Part shown: piece by piece, positions 37,764 to 47,060 of the stretch
Layout: each line of letters opens with the position of its first letter
How positions within the stretch are numbered: position 1 is the stretch's first letter
From: Pengzhenrongella frigida
GTDB taxonomy: Bacteria; Actinomycetota; Actinomycetes; Actinomycetales; Cellulomonadaceae
Assembly (NCBI RefSeq): GCF_004168625.1
Contig: NZ_SDWW01000007.1
Span: 62,001-126,000 of the forward strand
DNA length: 64,000 nt
Direction of reading: 5' to 3'
The notes under the pieces: generated by a model
The model's input: the letters and a program-made list of their open reading frames with translations, nothing else
What the model was told of the DNA's origin: nothing
Database searches by the model: none
Made by a program: the position numbers and the translations under genes

Positions 37764-38342
37764 ATGACCGCACCCGACGTCACCATCCAGGTCGTCACCC
37801 AGGACGAGGCCGGTGAGCTGCTGACCCTGCGTCGCGCCGCCTTCGTCAGTGAGGCGCAGATCTACGGCGACCCCAACATCCCGCCGCTGACGCAGACCCT
37901 GCCCGAGCTGCGCGAGGACCTCGCGGCCGACGGCGTGATCACGCTCGGCGCGCGCGCCGGGCACCGTCTGGTCGGGTCGATCCGGGTGGTGATCGAGGAG
38001 AAGAAGGCCACCCTCGGCCGGCTCGCCGTCGCCCCCGACCTCCAGGGGAAGGGGATCGGCACCCAGCTGCTGCTGGCGATCCTGCCGCACCTGCCGGAGG
38101 ACACCGAGGAGGTCTGGGTCTTCACCGGGCAGGACTCGGTGCAGAACCTGGCCATGTACGCGAAGCAGGGCTACGAGCACCAGTACGACCGGACCGCGGG
38201 TGACCTCACCTACGCCTACCTGCGCCGCATCCTCGGCGACGGTGACGGCGCAGACGACGCCGACGACGCCGATGACGCGGACGAGGACGACGACGCGCCG
38301 TCGGGCACCGATGCCGTGACGAGCGGCGAGGGCCGGGCCTGA
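37764..38342 (+). CDS. GNAT-family N-acetyltransferase with acidic tail
   Basis: 192 residues. The acetyl-CoA-binding stretch is LGRLAVAPDLQGKGIGTQLLLAI, followed by the QDSVQNLAMYAKQGYEHQ helix. The last 40 residues are highly acidic with repeats (DADDADDADDADEDDD). The substrate is unknown. It is divergent from purU and upstream of the glyA riboswitch. The start may be the GTG at 37758 instead of the ATG. Confidence 0.8.
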   Translation: MTAPDVTIQVVTQDEAGELLTLRRAAFVSEAQIYGDPNIPPLTQTLPELREDLAADGVITLGARAGHRLVGSIRVVIEEKKATLGRLAVAPDLQGKGIGTQLLLAILPHLPEDTEEVWVFTGQDSVQNLAMYAKQGYEHQYDRTAGDLTYAYLRRILGDGDGADDADDADDADEDDDAPSGTDAVTSGEGRA

Positions 38343-38437
38343 CCCCCGCTCGGCCTGACCCCCGCCCGGCCTGACCCTGCGCGGAGCGGTCGACCCGCGG
38401 ACGGCGGACCGGGTGCGGGCTGCGATTGCTAGTCTGT

Positions 38438-38520
38438 CCTCGTCGTGACTGGCGAGGGTGGGTTACCACCGGGGAGCGACGCAGCAGCAGCAGACTTCGG
38501 GTCGTACGCCTGGGCCCGGC
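38438..38520 (+). ncRNA. ZTP (pfl) riboswitch upstream of glyA-folD
   Basis: Segments in order: CGTCGTGACTGGCG (38441-38454), GGGTGGGTTACCACC hairpin, CGGGGAGCGACG (closing stem with CGTCG), a variable loop, and GTACGCCTGGGCCC near 38504-38517. These are the conserved pfl-motif blocks. The genes controlled make and interconvert one-carbon folates, the classical ZTP regulon. Confidence 0.92.
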
Positions 38521-38572
38521 GGTCACCACTCCCACGCGGGTGTTCCGACCTGCCCCAGGCGCAAGGATGACG

Positions 38573-39859
38573 ATGAGCTCCGATACCGAGAACGTGATGA
38601 ACCAGTCGCTGGCCGATCTCGACCCCGAGATCGCCGCGGTGCTCGAGAACGAGCTGGGCCGCCAGCGCGACACGCTGGAGATGATCGCGAGCGAGAACTT
38701 CGTGCCGCGAGCTGTCCTGCAGGCGCAGGGGTCGGTCCTCACGAACAAGTACGCCGAGGGCTACCCGGGCAAGCGCTACTACGGCGGCTGCGAGTACGTC
38801 GACGTCGCGGAGACCCTCGCGATCAACCGCGCGAAGGACCTGTTCGGTGCCGAGCACGCCAACGTCCAGCCGCACTCGGGCGCGACCGCGAACGCCGCCG
38901 TGCTGCACGCCCTGATCAACGCGGGCGACAAGATCCTCGGCCTCGAGCTGGCGCACGGCGGGCACCTCACGCACGGCATGCGGATCAACTTCTCCGGCAA
39001 GCTGTACGAGGTCGCGGCCTACGGCGTCGACCCCGACACGTTCCTGGTCGACATGGACGTGGTCCGGGCCAAGGCGCTCGAGGCCCGCCCCGACGTGATC
39101 ATCGCCGGCTGGTCGGCCTACCCGCGACACCTCGACTTCGCGGCCTTCCGGTCCATCGCCGACGAGGTCGGTGCGAAGCTCTGGGTCGACATGGCGCACT
39201 TCGCCGGGCTGGTCGCGGCCGGTCTGCACCCGAGCCCCGTCCCGTACGCCGACGTCGTCTCCTCGACCGTGCACAAGACCATCGGCGGCCCGCGCTCCGG
39301 CTTCATCCTGTCGAAGGCGGAGTACGCCAAGAAGATCGACTCCGCGGTGTTCCCGGGCCAGCAGGGCGGCCCGCTGATGCACGTGATCGCGGCCAAGGCC
39401 GTGGCGTTCAAGATCGCGGCGACCCAGGAGTTCGCCGAGCGCCAGCAGCGCACGCTCGACGGCGCGCGGATCATCGCCGACCGGCTCTCCGCGCCCGACG
39501 TCGCCGCGGCGGGCGTCTCGGTGCTCACGGGCGGCACCGACGTGCACCTGGTGCTCGTCGACCTGCGGCACTCCGACCTCGACGGCCAGCAGGCCGAGGA
39601 CCTCCTGCACACGGCCGGCATCACCGTGAACCGCAACGCGGTGCCGTTCGACCCGCGCCCCCCGCGGGTCACCTCCGGCCTGCGCATCGGCACGCCCGCG
39701 CTGGCCACCCGCGGGTTCGCGGACGCCGAGTTCGCCGAGGTCGGCGAGATCATCGCGTCGGCGCTCATCGCGGGCCACGGTGCGGACCTGGCGGCCCTGC
39801 AGGCGCGGGTCGCGAAGCTCACCGGCGACTTCCCGCTCTACCCCGGCCTGCAGCAGTGA
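38573..39859 (+). CDS. glyA: Serine hydroxymethyltransferase
   Basis: 428 residues. This PLP enzyme converts serine and THF to glycine and methylene-THF. Motifs are [24 protein letters not shown], and the PLP lysine segment [14 protein letters not shown]. Of two nearby ATGs, 38573 has AAGG 6 bases upstream; 38567 overlaps the ribosome site. The stop overlaps the folD GTG. It is expressed behind a ZTP riboswitch. Confidence 0.97.
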   Translation: MSSDTENVMNQSLADLDPEIAAVLENELGRQRDTLEMIASENFVPRAVLQAQGSVLTNKYAEGYPGKRYYGGCEYVDVAETLAINRAKDLFGAEHANVQPHSGATANAAVLHALINAGDKILGLELAHGGHLTHGMRINFSGKLYEVAAYGVDPDTFLVDMDVVRAKALEARPDVIIAGWSAYPRHLDFAAFRSIADEVGAKLWVDMAHFAGLVAAGLHPSPVPYADVVSSTVHKTIGGPRSGFILSKAEYAKKIDSAVFPGQQGGPLMHVIAAKAVAFKIAATQEFAERQQRTLDGARIIADRLSAPDVAAAGVSVLTGGTDVHLVLVDLRHSDLDGQQAEDLLHTAGITVNRNAVPFDPRPPRVTSGLRIGTPALATRGFADAEFAEVGEIIASALIAGHGADLAALQARVAKLTGDFPLYPGLQQ

Positions 39860-40779
39860 GCGGTGCGGGTTCGAACGGTTCGGGCTCGCACCGGGCTCAG
39901 GTTCTCGACGGCACCGCGACCGCGAAGGCGATCAAGGGTGAGCTCGCCGAGCGGGTCGCCGCCCTCGCCGCGCGCGGCGTCGTGCCGGGTCTCGGGACCG
40001 CGCTCGTCGGCGACGACCCGGGCAGCCAGGCCTACGTGCGGGGCAAGCACCGCGACTGCGCCGAGGTGGGCATCGCCTCGATCCGGGTGGACCTGCCCGC
40101 CACCGCGAGCCAGGCCGACATCGAGGCCGCGGTCGCGCAGCTGAACGCCGACCCCGCGTGCACCGGGTTCATCGTGCAGCTGCCGCTGCCGAAGGGCGTG
40201 GACACGAACCGGGTGCTCGAGCTCCTCGACCCGGCCAAGGACGCCGACGGACTGCACCCGACCAACCTCGGGCGCCTGGTCCTGCGCGTCAACGGCCCGA
40301 TCGACTCGCCGCTGCCGTGCACGCCGCGCGGGATCCTCGAGCTGCTCGTCCGGCACGGCATCGAGCTGGCCGGCAAGGACGTCGTCGTCGTCGGACGCGG
40401 CACGACCGTGGGGCGCACGATCGGGCTGCTGCTCACGCGGCGGGAGTTCAACGCGACGGTGACCCTGACCCACACCGGCACCGAGGACCTCGCCGAGCAC
40501 ACCCGGCACGCCGATGTGATCGTCGCGGCGGCCGGGGTGGCCGGGATCATCACCGCGGACCTCGTCAAGCCGGGCGCGATCGTGCTCGACGTCGGCGTCA
40601 CCCGCGTCGTGGACGCCGATACCGGCAAGGTGCGTCTCGCCGGCGACGTCGACAGCGGGGTCGCCGAGGTGGCGGGCTGGCTCTCGCCCAACCCCGGCGG
40701 CGTCGGACCGATGACCCGGGCCATGCTGCTCGCGAACGTCGTCGAGGCGGCAGAACGGGCACTTCCTGCCCTCACCTGA
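39856..40779 (+). CDS. folD: Methylene-THF dehydrogenase/cyclohydrolase
   Basis: 307 residues. The GTG start overlaps the glyA stop (GTGA). FolD motifs are [18 protein letters not shown] (catalytic Tyr and Lys), [12 protein letters not shown], and [18 protein letters not shown] (NADP site), with [13 protein letters not shown] near the end. It converts methylene-THF to 10-formyl-THF. It forms a functional operon with glyA under ZTP control. The first 15 residues are Ser/Gly-rich and may be a weakly conserved extension. Confidence 0.95.
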   Translation: MSGAGSNGSGSHRAQVLDGTATAKAIKGELAERVAALAARGVVPGLGTALVGDDPGSQAYVRGKHRDCAEVGIASIRVDLPATASQADIEAAVAQLNADPACTGFIVQLPLPKGVDTNRVLELLDPAKDADGLHPTNLGRLVLRVNGPIDSPLPCTPRGILELLVRHGIELAGKDVVVVGRGTTVGRTIGLLLTRREFNATVTLTHTGTEDLAEHTRHADVIVAAAGVAGIITADLVKPGAIVLDVGVTRVVDADTGKVRLAGDVDSGVAEVAGWLSPNPGGVGPMTRAMLLANVVEAAERALPALT

Positions 40780-40790
40780 CGACCGCGCCT

Positions 40791-40865
40791 GACCCCGCCT
40801 CTCGCGATCTCGCGCCTGCGATTCCTTCGGATCGTGGCCGTGCCTTTCGGGAGGCGGGGTCTTTT
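40791..40865 (+). terminator. Intrinsic terminator after folD
   Basis: An 11-bp perfect stem, GACCCCGCCTC (40791-40801) with GAGGCGGGGTC (40851-40861), encloses a structured loop and is followed directly by TTTT (40862-40865). It is the only hairpin in the window with a clear U-tract. Confidence 0.85.
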
Positions 40866-40892
40866 CGTCGCTGCGGGGGCTGACCCGAAAAA

Positions 40893-40956
40893 TGACAGAT
40901 TCATGACAGTTTTCGGTGCCGTTGGTGACGATTTGGCCACATTTCATCTGTAGGTT
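40893..40956 (+). promoter_or_regulatory. Pho-box-like 11-bp repeat array and promoter of the nuclease gene
   Basis: TGAC-type units recur at 11-bp phase: 40893 (TGACAGATTCA), 40904 (TGACAGTTTTC), 40915 (weak) and 40926 (TGACGATTTGG). Read on the minus strand, 40892-40909 is CTGTCATGAATCTGTCAT, matching 17 of 18 positions of the enterobacterial PhoB box consensus. A -10-like TAGGTT lies at 40951-40956 and no good -35 is seen, as expected of an activator-dependent promoter. The 158-bp leader that follows holds an inverted repeat AACCGG/CCGGTT (40967-40991) and no gene. Confidence 0.55.
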
Positions 40957-41114
40957 CCCTGATGGCAACCGGGAGGACTCTTCGTCCGGTTAGTTTCTGA
41001 CCGAACCAACCGGGTTGACCAACAGGTGAGATCAGGGCCACGTTGTCCCTGGGGAGCCTCCCTGCCAGAACAACTCGCGACGACGCGAAGTCGTTGCGAA
41101 TGGAGGATCGACAA

Positions 41115-44100
41115 ATGCATGCAGTGACGAGTCGTCTGGCGCGAAGGTCAGGTGCCGTCACGGCAGCTGCCCTCACCGCCGTCGCGGTGAGCTTTGCTGG
41201 TGTAGGTCCGGCCTGGGGTGCGGTTTCCCCCACGAGCCAGGTGATCATCAATGAGGTCTACGGAGCCGGCGGAAATGCCGGCGCGGTCCTGACCAACGAC
41301 TACATCGAGCTCTACAACACGGGCACGACGGCCGTGGACGTGTCGGGCTGGTCGGTCCAGTACGCCTCGGCCGCCGGCACGAACTGGAGCGGGCTGATCC
41401 CCTTGACCGGGTCGATCGCCGCCCAGAGCTACTACCTCGTGCAGGGCTCCTCCGGTGGCACCGCGGGTACGGCGCTGCCCACCGCGCAGGCGACCGGGGC
41501 CGTGAACCTCAGCGGGACGACGGGCAACGTCGCCCTCGCCTCGAGCGCGACCAAGCTGGCCTGCCTGACCACGGCATGTGCCGCCGATCCGGTCGTCGTC
41601 GACCTCGTCGGCTTCGGGGCGGGTCAGGCCTTCGCCGGAACCGCGCCGGCGCCCGCTCCGAGCGCCACCACCTCGATCTTCCGCACCGCCTTCGCCAACA
41701 CGGCGAACAACGTGGCCGACTTCGTCGCCGGGACGCCCACCCCGCAGGCCGGGTCGAGCACCCCGCCGGTCGACCCGCCCGTCGACCCGCCGGCCGCCAC
41801 CCCGGCCACGATCCCCGCGATCCAGGGCACCGGCGCCGCGAGCACGCTCCTCGGCCAGTCCGTCGTCACCGACGGTGTCGTGACCGCGGTCTACCCGACC
41901 GGCGGCCTGTTCGGGTTCGCCATCCAGACCCCCGGGAGCGGCGGTGACACCGACGTCACGGGCCGCACCGCCTCGGACGGGCTCTTCGTCTACCAGGTCT
42001 CCGGCGGCGCGCCCACCGTCACGGTCGGCCAGCACGTCCAGGTGACCGGCACCGTCGCGGAGTTCAACGGGCTGACCCAGATCACCGTCCCGAACGCGAC
42101 CGGCTACACGGTGCTCGCCGACACGGTCGCCCCGGTGGCACCCGTCGCGGCCGCCTGGCCGACCACCGACGCCGCGCGCGAGACGCTCGAGTCGATGCTC
42201 TTCGCCCCGACCGGTGACTACACGGTCACGAACACCTACTCGACGGGCCAGTACGGCGAGGTCGGGCTCGCGTTCGGCACCACGCCGCTGCTGCAGTCCA
42301 CCGAGGTCGGTGCGCCCGGCTCGGCCGAGGCGATCGCGACCACCGCGAGCAACGCGGCGCGCGGCGTCGTGCTCGACGACGGTGCGTCGACCAACTTCCT
42401 CAACTCGGCCAACACGAGCCAGACCCCGCCGTACGTCTCCTTGACGGACCCGGTCCGGGTCGGCGCGCTCGCCGAGTTCAACAAGCCGGTGATCGTCGAC
42501 TACCGCAACAACACGTGGAAGCTCAACCCGACCACGCAGGTCACCTCGACCACGCTCGGCGCGGACCGCACGACGTTCAAGAACACCCGCACCGCAGCAC
42601 CTGACGTCGCGGCGCTCGCGACGGCCGACCTCACGGTCGCCTCGTTCAACGTGCTGAACTACTTCACGACCCTCGGGTCCACGTTCGGCGGCTGCACGGC
42701 CTACAACGACCGGGCCGGCGTCGGCATCACCACCAACACCTGCAACGCCGCCAACGGTCCGCGGGGCGCCTGGGACGCGGCCAGCCTGCAGCGTCAGCAG
42801 GACAAGATCGTCGCGGCGATCAACGCCACGGACGCCGACGTCACCGGTCTGATGGAGATCGAGAACTCGGCCACGGTCGACGGCGCAGCCGCCACCGACG
42901 AGGCGCTCGCGACCCTGGTCGACGCGCTGAACGCCGGCGCCGGCTCCACCAGGTGGGCCTTCGTCCCGTCGTCCACCGACCTGCCCGACCCGGCCGGCCT
43001 GGACGTCATCACCAACGCGATCATCTACCAGCCGGCCTCGGTCGTGCGGGTCGGCGACTCGCGCGCGCTGGGCGACCAGAGCGACACCGGTGAGGCCTTC
43101 GTGAACGCGCGTGAGCCCATCGGGCAGGCGTTCGCACCGGCGGCCGGCGGCGAGCCGTTCTTCGTCGCGGTCAACCACCTCAAGTCCAAGGGCTCGGCCG
43201 GTCCGCTCCCGGGCGACGCCGACGCCGGCGACGGCCAGGGTGCCTCGAACGCTTCGCGGGTCGCCCAGACGACCGCGATCGCGGCCTGGGTGCCGACGGT
43301 GCTCGCGTCCTACGCGGACCCGATCACGGACGTCGCCCTGCTGGGTGACTTCAACGCGTACACCCAGGAGGACCCGCTGCAGGTCCTGTACGCCGCCGGG
43401 TACACCGACGCCGCGAGCGCGCTCGCGCCGGGGGAGTACTCCTACAGCTTCTCGGGGCTGGCCGGCTCGCTCGACCACGTGCTGCTCAATGACGGCTTCC
43501 TCGCCCGGGCCACGGGTGCGGACATCTGGAACATCAACTCCGGCGAGGCCCTCGCTCTCGAGTACAGCCGCTACAACAGCCACGGCTCGCTGTTCTACGA
43601 CACGACGCCCTACCGCTCGTCCGACCACGACCCCGTCGTCGTGGGCCTGGCGGCCAACGCGACCGTGCCGCTGAACCTGCTCAACATCAACGACTTCCAC
43701 GGCCGGATCGACGCCAACACGGTGAAGTTCGCCGGGACCGTCGAGCAGCTGCGAGACGCCGGCGGTGCGGACAACACGCTCTTCCTGTCCGCCGGCGACA
43801 ACATCGGCGCGACGCTGTACGCGTCGGCGTCCGCGAAGGACCAGCCGACGATCGACGTGCTCAACGCGCTCGAGCTGAAGAGCTCGGCCGTGGGCAACCA
43901 CGAGTTCGACCAGGGCTTCGCGGACCTCACCGACCGGGTGATCAACAACGCGGCGCCGAACGCGAAGTGGAACTACCTCGGCGCCAACGTGTATCTCAAG
44001 GGCACCACCACCCCGGCGCTCGACGAGTACGCGCTGCACACGGTCAACGGCGTACGCGTCGGTGTCATCGGCGTGATCACGCAGGAGACCCCCGCGCTCG

Positions 44101-46136
44101 TGTCGCCGGGAGGCATCACGACGCTGGACTTCGGTGACCCGGTCGACGCGGTCAACCGCGTGGCCGCCCAGCTCAGCGACGGTGACGCCGCCAACGGCGA
44201 GGCCGACGTGCTGATCGCCGAGTACCACGAGGGCGCCGGCGCCGGCACTGCGGAGAACGCCACGCTCGAGCAGGAGATCGCCGCGGGCGGCGCGTTCGCC
44301 AAGATCGTCACCCAGACGGACGCCACGGTGGACGCCATCTTCACCGGGCACACGCACAAGCAGTACGCGTGGTCCGCACCGGTCCCGGGGACCACGACCG
44401 GTGCCACCCGGCCGGTGCTCCAGACCGGCAGCTACGGCGAGTTCATCGGCCAGGTCGTCCTCACGGTCGACCAGGGGACCGGTGCCGTCCTCGCGCACAC
44501 CGAGGCCAACGTCAAGCGCACGACCGTCGCGGACGCCACGCTCGTCGCGGCGTACCCGAACGTCGCCGCGGTGAAGGTCATCACGGACGCGGCGATCGCC
44601 GCCGCGGCCGTCACCGGCAACGTCGAGGTCGGCAAGGTGCTCGCGGACATCACGACCGCGTACACGCCGAACCTCGACCCCACGAAGCCGCCGGTCCGGG
44701 ACGACCGTGCGTCGGAGTCGACGCTCGGGAACCTCGTCGCGAACGCCCTGCGGGACTCGCTGGCGGACCCGGTCCGCGGCGGTGCCGAGATCGGCGTAGT
44801 CAACCCCGGTGGCCTGCGGGCCGACCTGCTCTACAGCCCCGACGGTGTGGTCACGGTCGCCGAGGCCAACGCGGTCCTGCCGTTCCTCAACAACCTCAAC
44901 ACCACGAGCCTGACGGGCGCGCAGTTCAAGGTGCTGCTCGAGCAGCAGTGGCAGCGGGACGCGCTCGGCAACGTGCCGTCGCGGCCGTACCTGCAGCTGG
45001 GGTTGAGCGACAACGTGTCGTACACGTACGACGCCGCGTTGCCCGAGGGCAGCCGGATCACGAGCATCAGCGTGAACGGCGCACCGATCGACGCGGCTGC
45101 GAGCTACCGCATCGGGACGTTCAGCTTCCTGGTCACGGGTGGGGACAACTTCCGGGTCTTCACGCAGGGCACGGACACGCGGGACTCGGGTCTCGTCGAC
45201 CGGGACGCGTGGATCTCCTACCTCACCACCAACTCGCCGGTCAGCCCGGACTTCGCCCGCCACGCCGTGGCGGTCACCGGGATCCCGGCCTCGGTCGGCA
45301 CGGGTGAGCAGGTGACCCTCGGGGTGTCCAAGCTCGACCTGACCTCGCTCGGCAGCCCGGCGAACTCGGCGCTCACCGCCACCTGGGAGGGCAGCGCCGC
45401 GGCGCCGACCAACGTCGCCGTCGCGGCCGGGGCGGCGACCGTCGTCGCCGTCGTGCCCGACGACGTCGTCGGCAACGCGACGCTCGTGCTGGTCGCCTCG
45501 CCGTCGGGCACGACGGTGCGGGTGCCGATCACGGTGACCAAGACGCTCACGGCCACCCAGACGACGCTCTCGCTGTCGAAGACCTCGGTCACCTACGGCT
45601 CCGACGTCACGGCGAAGGTGACCGTGACCGGGGCCACGACCGGCCAGGTCACGGTCAGCTGGGGCAGCGGGAGCAAGACGGTCGCGCTGGTCAAGGGCGC
45701 GGCGACGACCAAGCTGCCGACCGATCTGGTCGCGGGGACGTACACGGTCACCGCCACGTTCGGTGGTACCGCGGACGCCGCCCCGAGCACGTCGGCAGGC
45801 GTCACGCTGACGGTCACGGGCCGCGCGTCGGAGGTGCGGGCCTCGCTCGTGCCCTCCACGGTCTTCCAGGGTCTGCCCGCGGTGGTGCTCGCCTCGGTCC
45901 GGACCGGCGGCAGGGTCGCCACGGGGCAGGTCACGGTGACCGTCGACGGGGTGCTCGTCGCCACGAAGGCCCTCGTGCTCGGCAGCGCCGTCGTGGTGCT
46001 GCCGTCGAACCTCGCGGTCGGCAAGCACGAGGTCGCGGTGAGCTACCTCGGGAACCCGACGACGGCACCGTCGGTGGACACCGAGACGCTCACGGTCAAG
46101 AAGTGGAGCCACTGGGGTCTGTGGGGTAACCGCTAA
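41115..46136 (+). CDS. Secreted NucH/ExeM-type nuclease fused to a 5'-nucleotidase
   Basis: 1673 residues. The ATG at 41115 has GGAGG 8 bases upstream. A signal peptide (to about residue 36) is followed by a lamin-tail domain (about 40-160), an OB-like region (about 235-350), an endonuclease/exonuclease/phosphatase domain (about 505-850; ASFNVLNYF, LMEIENS, LLGDFNAY, RSSDHDPVVV), a calcineurin-type 5'-nucleotidase (about 855-1040; INDFHGRID, GNHEFDQG, FTGHTH) and its C-terminal domain (about 1175-1375). Two to three Ig-like repeats (to 1660) and a tail KKWSHWGLWGNR end it. It should degrade external DNA to nucleosides and phosphate. The upstream Pho-box-like array fits phosphate scavenging. 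Confidence 0.93.
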   Translation: MHAVTSRLARRSGAVTAAALTAVAVSFAGVGPAWGAVSPTSQVIINEVYGAGGNAGAVLTNDYIELYNTGTTAVDVSGWSVQYASAAGTNWSGLIPLTGSIAAQSYYLVQGSSGGTAGTALPTAQATGAVNLSGTTGNVALASSATKLACLTTACAADPVVVDLVGFGAGQAFAGTAPAPAPSATTSIFRTAFANTANNVADFVAGTPTPQAGSSTPPVDPPVDPPAATPATIPAIQGTGAASTLLGQSVVTDGVVTAVYPTGGLFGFAIQTPGSGGDTDVTGRTASDGLFVYQVSGGAPTVTVGQHVQVTGTVAEFNGLTQITVPNATGYTVLADTVAPVAPVAAAWPTTDAARETLESMLFAPTGDYTVTNTYSTGQYGEVGLAFGTTPLLQSTEVGAPGSAEAIATTASNAARGVVLDDGASTNFLNSANTSQTPPYVSLTDPVRVGALAEFNKPVIVDYRNNTWKLNPTTQVTSTTLGADRTTFKNTRTAAPDVAALATADLTVASFNVLNYFTTLGSTFGGCTAYNDRAGVGITTNTCNAANGPRGAWDAASLQRQQDKIVAAINATDADVTGLMEIENSATVDGAAATDEALATLVDALNAGAGSTRWAFVPSSTDLPDPAGLDVITNAIIYQPASVVRVGDSRALGDQSDTGEAFVNAREPIGQAFAPAAGGEPFFVAVNHLKSKGSAGPLPGDADAGDGQGASNASRVAQTTAIAAWVPTVLASYADPITDVALLGDFNAYTQEDPLQVLYAAGYTDAASALAPGEYSYSFSGLAGSLDHVLLNDGFLARATGADIWNINSGEALALEYSRYNSHGSLFYDTTPYRSSDHDPVVVGLAANATVPLNLLNINDFHGRIDANTVKFAGTVEQLRDAGGADNTLFLSAGDNIGATLYASASAKDQPTIDVLNALELKSSAVGNHEFDQGFADLTDRVINNAAPNAKWNYLGANVYLKGTTTPALDEYALHTVNGVRVGVIGVITQETPALVSPGGITTLDFGDPVDAVNRVAAQLSDGDAANGEADVLIAEYHEGAGAGTAENATLEQEIAAGGAFAKIVTQTDATVDAIFTGHTHKQYAWSAPVPGTTTGATRPVLQTGSYGEFIGQVVLTVDQGTGAVLAHTEANVKRTTVADATLVAAYPNVAAVKVITDAAIAAAAVTGNVEVGKVLADITTAYTPNLDPTKPPVRDDRASESTLGNLVANALRDSLADPVRGGAEIGVVNPGGLRADLLYSPDGVVTVAEANAVLPFLNNLNTTSLTGAQFKVLLEQQWQRDALGNVPSRPYLQLGLSDNVSYTYDAALPEGSRITSISVNGAPIDAAASYRIGTFSFLVTGGDNFRVFTQGTDTRDSGLVDRDAWISYLTTNSPVSPDFARHAVAVTGIPASVGTGEQVTLGVSKLDLTSLGSPANSALTATWEGSAAAPTNVAVAAGAATVVAVVPDDVVGNATLVLVASPSGTTVRVPITVTKTLTATQTTLSLSKTSVTYGSDVTAKVTVTGATTGQVTVSWGSGSKTVALVKGAATTKLPTDLVAGTYTVTATFGGTADAAPSTSAGVTLTVTGRASEVRASLVPSTVFQGLPAVVLASVRTGGRVATGQVTVTVDGVLVATKALVLGSAVVVLPSNLAVGKHEVAVSYLGNPTTAPSVDTETLTVKKWSHWGLWGNR

Positions 46137-46154
46137 CCGCACTCGCTGACCGTT

Positions 46155-46199
46155 CGCCAGGCCTGACACCCGGTTGATACCCCGGTGTCAGGCCTGGCG
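46155..46199. terminator. Strong hairpin after the nuclease gene
   Basis: A perfect 16-bp stem, CGCCAGGCCTGACACC (46155-46170) with GGTGTCAGGCCTGGCG (46184-46199), 18 bases after the stop. There is no U-tract. Confidence 0.85.
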
Positions 46200-46248
46200 C
46201 GTTGTGGGGGAGGCGTGCTGTGGGGGAGGCGTGGGGCAGGATGGGCGC

Positions 46249-47046
46249 GTGCTGACCATCGCTACCGCCAACGTCAACGGGATCCGGGCCGCCTTCAAGC
46301 GGGGGATGGGCGGGTGGATCGACACGCGCAAGCCCGACGTCCTGCTGCTGCAGGAGGTCCGCGCGCCCGACGAGATCCTGCGGGACTTCTTCCCCAGCGG
46401 CTGGGACCTCGCGATCGAGCCGTCGGAGTTCAAGGGACGGGCGGGGGTCGGGATCGCGTCGCGGCTGCCGATGAGCGCGGTCCGGGTCGGGCTCGGCCGG
46501 GGCGTGCCCACGAACACCGGGCGCTGGGTCGAGGCCGACCTCGAGCTGCCCGACGGCGGCGGCACCCTCACCGTGGTCTCGGCCTACCTGCACTCGGGCA
46601 CGGCCGGGACACCGTCGATGGACGACAAGTACGCGTTCCTTGACCTGGCCACCGCGCGGCTGGCCGAGCTGGCCCAGCGGGGCGGGTACGCCGTCGTCGG
46701 CGGGGACCTGAACATCGCACACCGCAACGTCGACATCAAGAACTGGAAGGGCAACCTCAAGGCGGCGGGCTTCCTGCCCGAGGAGCGCGCCTACCTCGAC
46801 CGCTGGTTCGACGAGCTCGGCTGGCGTGACCTCGGGCGCGAGCACGGCGGTGAGGGGCCGGGGCCGTACACGTGGTGGTCGTGGCGCGGCCAGGCGTTCG
46901 ACAACGACGCCGGCTGGCGCATCGACTACCAGCTCGCCACACCCGCGCTCGCCGCGGTCACGGCCACGGTGGAGGTCGAGCGTGCGGACGCCTACGACCA
47001 GCGGTGGAGCGACCATGCCCCGGTGATCGCCACGTTCGAGCTGTAG
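46249..47046 (+). CDS. Exodeoxyribonuclease III-family AP endonuclease
   Basis: 265 residues. The EEP fold has the family motifs TANVNGIRAAFKRG, DVLLLQEVRAP (metal Glu), VVGGDLNIAHRNVDIKN and the terminal WSDHAPVIATFEL (catalytic His). It is an XthA/ExoA-type enzyme for base-excision repair in the cytoplasm. The start is the GTG at 46249; CAGGAT (46237-46242) 6 bases upstream reads as a -10 of a leaderless mRNA. Two 15-bp direct repeats (46203-46217 and 46219-46233) precede it. Confidence 0.92.
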   Translation: MLTIATANVNGIRAAFKRGMGGWIDTRKPDVLLLQEVRAPDEILRDFFPSGWDLAIEPSEFKGRAGVGIASRLPMSAVRVGLGRGVPTNTGRWVEADLELPDGGGTLTVVSAYLHSGTAGTPSMDDKYAFLDLATARLAELAQRGGYAVVGGDLNIAHRNVDIKNWKGNLKAAGFLPEERAYLDRWFDELGWRDLGREHGGEGPGPYTWWSWRGQAFDNDAGWRIDYQLATPALAAVTATVEVERADAYDQRWSDHAPVIATFEL

Positions 47047-47060
47047 CCGTTCGCGGTCGC

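Noticed and set aside
41148-46169. A very long open frame on the minus strand opposite the nuclease gene
   Set aside because: It mirrors the codon pattern of the plus-strand gene in high-GC DNA, has an Arg/Asp/Gly-biased composition without domains, and the plus strand encodes clear enzyme motifs.
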